From: Rhizobium sp. CFBP 8762
GTDB lineage: Bacteria > Pseudomonadota > Alphaproteobacteria > Rhizobiales > Rhizobiaceae
Length of the DNA: 64,000 nucleotides
Direction of reading: 5' to 3'
Assembly (NCBI RefSeq): GCF_014841565.1
Contig: NZ_JACYUD010000006.1
Coordinates: 1 to 64,000 of the forward strand
Shown here: one piece after another, positions 57,569 through 64,000 of the stretch
How the letters are laid out: every line of letters starts with the position of its first letter
Position numbering within the stretch: the first letter of the stretch is position 1
The notes under the pieces: model-generated
Told to the model about the DNA's origin: nothing
Database searches by the model: none
What the model saw: the letters and a program-made list of their open reading frames with translations, nothing else
Made by a program: the position numbers and the translations under genes

Positions 57569-58558
57569 TCACGCCGCCTTTGTGTTCAAATTGCCAGCGG
57601 CCTTGTACTCATCATAGGCCGCGATCAGCATATCGCCATCGTTGAAACGCGGCGTCCAGCCGAGATCATTTTTCAGTCTCGTGGTGTCGCGTATGCACAT
57701 TTCATCCGCGATAAGATATTGTTCAGGATCCATGATTGGCAAGTTGACCGCATCAAACGCCGCAAGCGTTTTTTTCACCAGAAAAGCGGGCGTCGGAACG
57801 AGAATGGATTTCGAGCCTGAATGATTGATCAGATCGCCCAGCAATTTTCGCACGGGTGGCGGATTATCGGAACCGAGATTGTACTCGGCGTTGGGAACAT
57901 CATGCTTCCAGGCCAGACGCGCCGCTTCTGCACAGTCAAATACCGAGATAAACTGATAGGGATTCTTGCCGGAGCCGATCATCGGCACGGGCAAATTGCG
58001 GTCAATGAGCTTGAACAGCTTTTCGAGAATGCCCAGCCGGCCGGGACCGATGATCAAGCGTGGGCGGAAGATTGAAATGTTCATTCCCTCCTTGCGCCAT
58101 TCCATCGCCAGCTTTTCCGTGGCCCATTTGGACTTTCCGTATTCACCCAAAGGGTTTGCCGGATGCGCTTCGGTTTGCGGAGACTGGATCGTGTGTCCAT
58201 ACACCATGTCGGTCGTGAACTGCACCAAACGGTTGGCATCGCGCCGCGCCATACTGCGGATGATGTTTTCGGCCCCATAATAATTCACTGGCCAGAAAAA
58301 CTGCCAGCGTTTAGCCCGTACCTGCAACGGCGAAAGCATTTTGGCTGCCATGTTGTAGATAACGTCATCCGCACCCATGTCGACGGACTGCACCGCATCA
58401 CGGTTCGTCACATCCGTGTGGATGAAGCGGACGTGATCGTAATGCGCAAGGCTTGATTTCGCGATGTCCGCAACAACAACCTCCTGACCGTCCGCCAGCA
58501 GAATTTCCACCAGATGACGTCCAACAAAGCCGTCACCACCAAAGATGATGTGTTTCAT
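57569..58558 (-). CDS. NAD-dependent epimerase/dehydratase family protein
   Basis: 330 residues from ATG 58558 (MKHIIFGGDGFVGRHLVE), overlapping the stop of the small membrane gene (ATGA). Extended SDR fold: GGDGFVGRH for NAD, VYNMAAKML, and the catalytic YGKSK (GEYGKSKWATEKLA). Close in layout to nucleotide-sugar epimerases; in the DprE1/UbiA-type pathway such a protein may serve as the reductase/epimerase partner, or it may make an unrelated sugar. Substrate unresolved. Confidence 0.82.
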   Translation of the reverse strand: MKHIIFGGDGFVGRHLVEILLADGQEVVVADIAKSSLAHYDHVRFIHTDVTNRDAVQSVDMGADDVIYNMAAKMLSPLQVRAKRWQFFWPVNYYGAENIIRSMARRDANRLVQFTTDMVYGHTIQSPQTEAHPANPLGEYGKSKWATEKLAMEWRKEGMNISIFRPRLIIGPGRLGILEKLFKLIDRNLPVPMIGSGKNPYQFISVFDCAEAARLAWKHDVPNAEYNLGSDNPPPVRKLLGDLINHSGSKSILVPTPAFLVKKTLAAFDAVNLPIMDPEQYLIADEMCIRDTTRLKNDLGWTPRFNDGDMLIAAYDEYKAAGNLNTKAA

Positions 58559-58965
58559 GAACGGCTCTCCTGTGGCTCTGCATGAGACGCGTCGGCTTTG
58601 CCGGATTGGGCAATCAGCACGGTGCCGACGCAGATGAAAGCGATACCCGCGATACGCCAAGCGTTCAGGTTTTCATGGAACAGAAAATAGGCAAGAACGG
58701 CGACTGCAACATAGGCCAGGCTCAGGAAGGGATAGGCAAACGAAAGCTCAACCTTGGACAGGACATAAAGGTGAGAGGCCATCGATATGACGAAGGTCGC
58801 AAGGCCCGCAAACACCCAAGGGTTGAAAACAATATGAATAATGCCGAGGACGACATTGCCAGCCGACAGATTTAGCGGCCCAATGGACAACATGCCCTGT
58901 TTCAACATCAGCTGCGCGGCGGCATTGGTCATGACAGTAAATAGAATGAAAACAAGCATATTCAT
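58555..58965 (-). CDS. Small multidrug resistance/EamA-like membrane protein (candidate flippase)
   Basis: 136 residues with four membrane helices: a start with MTNAAAQLMLKQG, GIIHIVFNPWVFAGLATFVISM, LSFAYPFLSLAYVAVAVLAYFLF and IAGIAFICVGTVLIAQ. The pattern SxxYPxLSxxYVxV fits the ArnE/ArnF and EmrE-like family, which flips undecaprenyl-phosphate amino-sugars. In this operon it would carry the finished polyprenyl-phosphate sugar across the inner membrane. 92 bases separate it from the FAD oxidase gene upstream. Confidence 0.78.
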   Translation of the reverse strand: MNMLVFILFTVMTNAAAQLMLKQGMLSIGPLNLSAGNVVLGIIHIVFNPWVFAGLATFVISMASHLYVLSKVELSFAYPFLSLAYVAVAVLAYFLFHENLNAWRIAGIAFICVGTVLIAQSGKADASHAEPQESRS

Positions 58966-59056
58966 GGCGCTTCTCCGGCCCTACGCACTGTTAGATTCAT
59001 CAAGCAAAATAAACGTCAACTGTGATCGTAAAATTTTATCGATCTGACGGTTTCTT

Positions 59057-60379
59057 TTATCGCGACAGTTGCATTGCGGTTCTGCGCCAGAAGTCAGACA
59101 TCATTACGGGGTCGCGAAGGACTTCCAGCTTTTGCCAATTGGGAAATGATGCAGCAAAGGTTCGGGCTGACATCCGCGCATCCTTGTAGGGATTAACCGC
59201 GCCACCGGCGTCCAGAACGATATCATCCAACCGGTTCAAAAGATTGAGCGTGCTCTTTCCCTGATGGGCAAAGTCCAGTGTCAGGGTGAACCCGGGCCGT
59301 GCGAATAACAGCAAACCGGCGGGCGGTGAGTCGCCAAACTTCTTCAACACCGTCAGAAAAGAGGCATGGCCTGCGTTCTTCGCCTCTGTCAGCAGTAGCC
59401 TCGTCACGGCTTCGGCATCGGCTGCGGGGTAGACACTTTGATGCTGAAACAGGCCAGCCGGTCCGTAGAGCCGGTTCCAACCGCGAATGGCGTCCAGAGG
59501 GTAGAAATAGCTGCTCCACGGCACCGTCGTCACAGTTTCATGTCGTGGGACTTTGCGGAAATAAACTTCGTTGAAGACTTTCAGCGACACTGAATTCAAA
59601 AGGTTGAACGGCGGTTGAAACGGCACCGACAATCGGGACTTGCGTGGGCCATCCGGCAGATCACAGCTCCCATCTGCATGGTCACCCGCCAGCAACACAC
59701 CACGCCCGAACGTCTTGCCCCCGGCCAGTTGATCGACCCAGGCCACGGAATATTCATGAGATGCGTCGGTGTCGTCAATGATTGCGAAGTAGTCCGACAG
59801 GGTATCAAACCGCGTTGTATGCTGTTGAATGTGTGCGCAAGGCACTTTCATCAGTTGAAGCTGAACCGTGACGATCAGGCCCGTCAGCCCCATGCCGCCA
59901 ATGGTTGCCTTGAACAAGTCCGAATTTTCCTGCCGTGAACAGGTCAGCACATCGCCCGTGGAGCGCAGCAGTGTCAGGCTGACGACGTGCTTGCCGAACG
60001 AGCCTCTGGCGTGATGATTTTTGCCGTGAACGTCATTTGCCACCGCTCCGCCCAGGGTTGCAAAGGCGGTTCCTGGTGTGACCGCTAAAAAGAAACGGCT
60101 CTGGACCGCACGCGCGAGAATTTCCGCTAAGGTCACGCCCGCTTCGCAGGAGATCAGGCCCGTCCCCGGATCCAAGGAGAGAATGCGGTCCCGGGCGCGG
60201 TTTGCGATCAAGGTTCCCGCATCGTTGTGACAGCTATCGCCATAAGAGCGGCCATTGCCAAACGGCAGAAACGATCCCGGCTCTGCACCGAGGCGGGCAT
60301 CTTCATAGGCATCGGGAGATATCGACCGCCGTGTTGCGCTCACGAGCCTGCCCCAGCTTTGCAACGATTCCGGCTTCAC
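59057..60379 (-). CDS. DprE1-like FAD-linked oxidase (decaprenylphosphoryl-ribose 2'-oxidase family)
   Basis: 440 residues from a GTG directly after the upstream stop codon. VAO/GlcD-type FAD domain: PFGNGRSYGDS (residues 39-49), TPGTAFATLGGAVANDVHGKNHH and GSFGKHVVSLTLL. The C-terminal part carries SFLTVLKKFG and GGAVNPYKDARMSARTF, matching the KDSR region of DprE1 with its Lys, which contacts the flavin/substrate. Oxidises C2' of a polyprenyl-phospho-pentose to a ketone. Together with the adjacent UbiA-type enzyme it marks the pathway. Confidence 0.85.
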   Translation of the reverse strand: MKPESLQSWGRLVSATRRSISPDAYEDARLGAEPGSFLPFGNGRSYGDSCHNDAGTLIANRARDRILSLDPGTGLISCEAGVTLAEILARAVQSRFFLAVTPGTAFATLGGAVANDVHGKNHHARGSFGKHVVSLTLLRSTGDVLTCSRQENSDLFKATIGGMGLTGLIVTVQLQLMKVPCAHIQQHTTRFDTLSDYFAIIDDTDASHEYSVAWVDQLAGGKTFGRGVLLAGDHADGSCDLPDGPRKSRLSVPFQPPFNLLNSVSLKVFNEVYFRKVPRHETVTTVPWSSYFYPLDAIRGWNRLYGPAGLFQHQSVYPAADAEAVTRLLLTEAKNAGHASFLTVLKKFGDSPPAGLLLFARPGFTLTLDFAHQGKSTLNLLNRLDDIVLDAGGAVNPYKDARMSARTFAASFPNWQKLEVLRDPVMMSDFWRRTAMQLSR

Positions 60380-61813
60380 TTACAATGTCCCGATAAAGAC
60401 GAGGACCATGCCGGCCGCCATTGTAAGCTGGCTGCGCCAGTCCCGCATGATGAAGACGACAGGGTCTTCGTGCAGCATGGAGCGGCGCGCCAGCATCCAG
60501 ATGCGCAGGAGCAGATACAGCACCAGTGGGCACAGCGGCCAGAGCGCCCATGGTAAGGTGTACATGGCCTGCATTTCAGTGCTGTGAATGTAAAGCGCCA
60601 GCACAAGAGACGCTGTAAACGCGGACGCCACGCCCGCCTGCCCGACCATTTCAAAATCGACAGCCATATAACCACGACCGGGCACGTTTCCTACCTCATT
60701 CAAGCCGAATTCATTCAGTTCAACATAGCGTTTGACCAGCGCCAGGCTGAGAAAGAAGAAAATGGAGAAAGCCAGCAACCAGAATGACAAGTCTGCACCG
60801 GTGGCGACGGACCCGGCGATAATGCGCACGGTGTAGAGCCCTGCCAGAGTAAAGACATCGACCAGCAACTTACGCTTTAAAATAAAGGTGTAAGCGGTTG
60901 TCGATAATCCATAAAATCCGAGAACGAGCATGAATTGTGCTGGCAGAAGCGTAGAAAGTAAAATGGAACATACAGTCAAACCCAAAGCGATTGCCAATGC
61001 TCTCGGGATCGACAACTGCCCGCTCGCCAAAGGTCGCATACGCTTTTTCGGATGGGCGCGGTCGTTTTGAAGGTCAGACAGATCGTTGATGATATAGACA
61101 GCCGATGCCAGAAAGCTGAAAGCAAAAAATGCAATAACAGTCCGCAACACGATATCCCAATTGGCGATGTCATGGTTCAGAACCATAGGCACGGCGATCA
61201 GTACATTCTTGGCCCATTGGTGCATGCGGATGGTTTTCAGGGAGACCCACCCATTCGACGGCCCCGTGTCGATCAACTCGGCACCGTGATCGGTCTGCCA
61301 TTTAAGCGCGTGACGGTCAGGTGCAACCACGATAGCTGTGCGAGCAGCGTCAAACACATCAATATCGTCCTTGCTGTTGCCGATATAATCAAAGCCACCA
61401 GCCCCGAACCGTTCAACCAGCAGATCCCTCTTGCGATGACGGGTCAGATTGTTGTCGCGACTGCTGTGCAGGACCTCGTTGAAGATACCGAGATGTTCTA
61501 CCGCCGCCATCGCAACAGGTGCGGCAGCGCCGGTAACAAGGACTAGAGAGCGGCCGTTTTCTTTCTCGGCTTTGAGCCGAGCGATTACCTCATCGCGATA
61601 CGGCCAGTCCTGTGCGAGTCGTTTCGAGCGCGTCGCGACCTGATGCTTGAGCTCCGCCTTTCCCTTGAAAAGCCAGAGTGCCAGATGAAACACCATCAAT
61701 GGGTTCCGAAGCAGGATAGAGATTGCGCCTTCCCACAACGTATCGGTTGCAACCAGCGTCCCATCCAGATCGACGCACAGCGGCACCTGAACGGTATTGA
61801 TAGAATGATCCAT
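60380..61813 (-). CDS. HAD phosphatase-UbiA prenyltransferase fusion (phosphoribosyl-polyprenol synthase type)
   Basis: 477 residues. Residues 1-190 form a HAD hydrolase domain (VDLDGTLVATDTLW with Asp15 and Asp17, VTGAAAPVAMAAV, GNSKDDIDVFDAA). The rest is a UbiA membrane domain with IRMHQWAKNVLI and the metal-binding IINDLSDLQNDR..HPKKRMRPLASG. The NDxxD plus KRxRP pattern fits decaprenyl-phosphate phosphoribosyltransferase (Rv3806c-like) rather than quinone enzymes. The two domains would attach PRPP-derived 5-phosphoribose to polyprenyl phosphate and then remove the 5-phosphate. Confidence 0.85.
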   Translation of the reverse strand: MDHSINTVQVPLCVDLDGTLVATDTLWEGAISILLRNPLMVFHLALWLFKGKAELKHQVATRSKRLAQDWPYRDEVIARLKAEKENGRSLVLVTGAAAPVAMAAVEHLGIFNEVLHSSRDNNLTRHRKRDLLVERFGAGGFDYIGNSKDDIDVFDAARTAIVVAPDRHALKWQTDHGAELIDTGPSNGWVSLKTIRMHQWAKNVLIAVPMVLNHDIANWDIVLRTVIAFFAFSFLASAVYIINDLSDLQNDRAHPKKRMRPLASGQLSIPRALAIALGLTVCSILLSTLLPAQFMLVLGFYGLSTTAYTFILKRKLLVDVFTLAGLYTVRIIAGSVATGADLSFWLLAFSIFFFLSLALVKRYVELNEFGLNEVGNVPGRGYMAVDFEMVGQAGVASAFTASLVLALYIHSTEMQAMYTLPWALWPLCPLVLYLLLRIWMLARRSMLHEDPVVFIMRDWRSQLTMAAGMVLVFIGTL

Positions 61814-61842
61814 ATCTGCCTGCCGGTGCCCTCAGTGCTGCT

Positions 61843-62724
61843 TTATTGATCCAACCAGTTCAGTGCATCGCGCCAGTCTGTCATCCGTATCGGCGTTCCG
61901 TGATTGCCCCCCTCAAATAGAACAAACCGCGCCGGATATTTCTTCGCCTTCAGTGTGCGGTAGAGACGGGTCTGCTCATCCGCTGTGTAGACCGAGTCAC
62001 GGCTGCCGTGTGAGAAGAACAAAGGCAATTTTGCCTTGAACCCTGCGCTAGACAGAAAGTTCGCATCCGCTGCGCCGCTCATGATCATCATGCCCTTCAG
62101 GTTGGCAACAGTTTCAGCCTCACGCATCAACCCCCAACACACAAAGCTTCCCATGGACGCGCAGGCCACAAACACAGGCCGTCCCGGCGATGACTGTTTC
62201 ACATGTTTGATCAGGGATGCAACCTGCGAAACCCCGTTTTGATCAAAGGCACCCACCGAAGGCGCATAATAGGCGCCACCATTCGCATAACTCAGGTTTT
62301 TTATTCGGTTAAAATTACCGCCGAACGAATAGTCGTTGTTCCCCAGCCGCCGGTCTCCGCCACGGCCATGAACAAATATTACGGTAAACGCCGCATTTTG
62401 AGATGGCCCAACGCGCGCCACATCGAGCGGCCCTGTTTCGACTGAAAGGGTTTCCAAAAATCGTGCTTTGGCCGGGATCAGGCTGACATAGGGTCTTTTG
62501 ACTCGCCGCTCCGGTATCTGGTCGCGCTCGTTGATGTCTCGCAGTTCCTGATAATCAACAACCGTATAGTCACCACCATCTGAACGCGTCACGATTTGCG
62601 GATAGGCAAAAAGCTCGTCCTTATAGGGCTTCAACAATTCGGCTTGCACGCCGGTTGATACCATACACAACAAGCAGAGCAGCACCACGTGCCGAAAAAT
62701 GAAATGACCTGTGGATGCGTGCAT
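61843..62724 (-). CDS. Secreted alpha/beta hydrolase
   Basis: 293 residues from ATG 62724, with GGGGAGCC upstream; a longer frame to 62883 is not plausible. A signal peptide (HVVLLCLLCMVSTGVQA) leads to a mature alpha/beta hydrolase: TVIFVHGRGGDRR (oxyanion region), nucleophile elbow VFVACASMGSFVCW with Ser190, PLFFSHGSRDSVY (Asp) and FEGGNHGTP (His). First gene of the operon, 29 bases before the UbiA fusion. A periplasmic esterase acting on the sugar product or its carrier is suggested by position only. Confidence 0.8.
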   Translation of the reverse strand: MHASTGHFIFRHVVLLCLLCMVSTGVQAELLKPYKDELFAYPQIVTRSDGGDYTVVDYQELRDINERDQIPERRVKRPYVSLIPAKARFLETLSVETGPLDVARVGPSQNAAFTVIFVHGRGGDRRLGNNDYSFGGNFNRIKNLSYANGGAYYAPSVGAFDQNGVSQVASLIKHVKQSSPGRPVFVACASMGSFVCWGLMREAETVANLKGMMIMSGAADANFLSSAGFKAKLPLFFSHGSRDSVYTADEQTRLYRTLKAKKYPARFVLFEGGNHGTPIRMTDWRDALNWLDQ

Positions 62725-62869
62725 GTTAAAGGCTCCCCATAGGCGGCATCTCTTGCCATCAGAACGGTGCGGACGCAATCCTTCCACGCCTGCAAACCGT
62801 TGGGCACGCCTGCTTGATTGATACCGACCATCGGAACAAGCGTTCCGCACTCCAGATTTTGAACGGCTC

Positions 62870-64000
62870 ATGGACGACAACAACGATCTCTTCTCATCAA
62901 ACCCGGTGCCCCCCGCAGTCGCTCCGAAGGCCGAAAAGCCGAAACCGGTGCCCGCTTCGGCTGCGCAGACGCAGGGCCTGTCGCAAACCTATGATGCGTC
63001 GACAATCCGGGTTCTGGAAGGGCTTGAGCCTGTTCGCCTGCGGCCCGGCATGTATATCGGCGGCACCGATGAGAAGGCAATGCACCACCTCTTCGCCGAA
63101 GTGATCGACAACTCCATGGACGAAGCGGTCGCCGGTCATGCAACCCTGATCGACGTCAATTTTGACGCTGATGGGTTTTTGACCGTAACCGATAACGGGC
63201 GCGGCATTCCGGTTGACAATCACCCGCAGATGCCCGGCAAATCGACGCTGGAAGTGGTGCTGACCGTTCTGCATGCGGGCGGCAAATTCGATGGCAAGGC
63301 CTACGAGACATCCGGCGGTCTTCACGGCGTTGGCGTGTCCGTGGTCAATGCCTTGTCCGACGCCCTGGAAGTTGAAGTGGCCATCAACCGCAAGCTTTAC
63401 CGCCAGCGATTTTCACGGGGTGTACCGCAGGGTGGTCTGGAGCATCTGGGTGATGTGCAGAACCGTCGTGGCACCCGCGTCCGCTTCCGTCCGGACCCTG
63501 AGATTTTCGGAGCAAATGCCAAATTCGATCCCGCGCGTCTCTTCCGCATGGCGCGCTCGAAAGCCTATCTGTTCGGTGGCGTTAAAATCCGCTGGACCTG
63601 CGATCCGGCCCTTGTCGCCGATAACAGCGACATTCCCGATAAGGCAGAGTTTCATTTTCCTGGCGGTCTTAAGGATTACTTGCAGGCCAATCTCGGCAAG
63701 GAGTTTACCGTCACGCGGGAAATTTTTGCCGGAAAAACCGAGAAGGCCAGTGGCCATGGTTCGCTGGAGTGGGCCGTCACCTGGTATGGTGGCGACGCCC
63801 TCCTCCATTCCTATTGCAATACGATTCCCACTCCCGATGGCGGAACACATGAGGCTGGCTTCCGCATTGCGCTGACCAAAGGGTTGAAGAACTATGCCGA
63901 ACTGACGCAAAACAAACGCGCCGCGATGATCAGCACCGAAGATGTGATGATTTCAGCCGTCGGCATGTTGTCCGTCTTCATTCGTGAGCCGGAATTCGTC
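62870..64000 (+). CDS. parE: DNA topoisomerase IV subunit B (partial)
   Basis: The first 377 codons; the gene continues past the right window edge. GHKL ATPase domain: EVIDNSMDEAVAGHA, VTDNGRGIPV and TSGGLHGVGVSVVNALS (ATP lid). An N-terminal ~35-residue, proline-rich tail precedes TIRVLEGLEPVRLRPGMYIGG. GyrB-like, but the extended start and the parE-type SHG-bearing KASGHGSLEW stretch favour ParE. Decatenates daughter chromosomes with ParC. Divergent from the polyprenyl-sugar operon. Confidence 0.9.
   Translation, partial: MDDNNDLFSSNPVPPAVAPKAEKPKPVPASAAQTQGLSQTYDASTIRVLEGLEPVRLRPGMYIGGTDEKAMHHLFAEVIDNSMDEAVAGHATLIDVNFDADGFLTVTDNGRGIPVDNHPQMPGKSTLEVVLTVLHAGGKFDGKAYETSGGLHGVGVSVVNALSDALEVEVAINRKLYRQRFSRGVPQGGLEHLGDVQNRRGTRVRFRPDPEIFGANAKFDPARLFRMARSKAYLFGGVKIRWTCDPALVADNSDIPDKAEFHFPGGLKDYLQANLGKEFTVTREIFAGKTEKASGHGSLEWAVTWYGGDALLHSYCNTIPTPDGGTHEAGFRIALTKGLKNYAELTQNKRAAMISTEDVMISAVGMLSVFIREPEFV

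Overview
The window reads as a chromosome segment of a member of the Hyphomicrobiales (Rhizobiales), Alphaproteobacteria. The evidence is gene content and order: ntrB-ntrC-ntrY-ntrX-trkA-hfq-hflX-mazG, a fused ispDF, pyruvate dehydrogenase genes with a lipoyl domain on the E1-beta subunit, an NDUFS4-type complex I subunit, a double cold-shock-domain protein, and tpiA-secG-pyrG-kdsA-eno-ftsB-pdhABC-lpd-lipA. The genus cannot be fixed from the sequence alone.

Left part, 1-17.4 kb, is accessory. It opens with a truncated SIR2-like defence gene and a small HTH protein (1-860), followed by an AT-rich promoter region. A six-gene plus-strand operon (1256-6860) makes and exports a surface polysaccharide: two WavE-type glycosyltransferases, a phosphotransferase-fold kinase, a nucleotidyltransferase-HAD fusion and a Wzm/Wzt-like ABC exporter. 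From 6897 to 17383 lies a candidate genomic island. Its ends are a perfect 21-bp direct repeat that is the 3' end of tRNA-Arg(TCT), whose intact gene sits at the right end. No integrase is visible. The island carries glycan-modifying proteins (a pyruvyl transferase, a GT61 enzyme, an SGNH hydrolase, an alpha/beta hydrolase and a DxD glycosyltransferase). Four of them join a catalytic domain to an alpha-helical TPR-like repeat. A frameshifted SRAP gene and an unrecognised lipoprotein are also present.

Middle part, 17.4-55.3 kb, is mostly core genome. It holds tRNA-Arg, tRNA-Pro and tRNA-Glu, NDUFS4, DUF192, cold-shock and glyoxalase genes, an M15 peptidase lipoprotein and a GntR regulator with twin palindromic operators. 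A sulfite-assimilation cluster follows (cysG, DUF2849, cysI, DUF934, fpr). Next come mazG converging on hflX/hfq/trkA, the two nitrogen-sensing two-component systems, dusB, ispDF, pncC, ratA, lipA, the pyruvate dehydrogenase genes, ftsB, eno, kdsA, pyrG and secG.

Right part, 55.3-64.0 kb: after tpiA there is a compact minus-strand operon (62724 down to 56135). It encodes a secreted hydrolase, a HAD-UbiA fusion, a DprE1-like FAD oxidase, an SMR-like four-helix membrane protein, an NAD-dependent epimerase and a class III PLP aminotransferase. Together these look like a pathway for making, oxidising, possibly aminating and flipping a polyprenyl-phosphate pentose, related to the mycobacterial decaprenyl-phosphoarabinose route. 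The window ends inside parE, whose first 377 codons are present.
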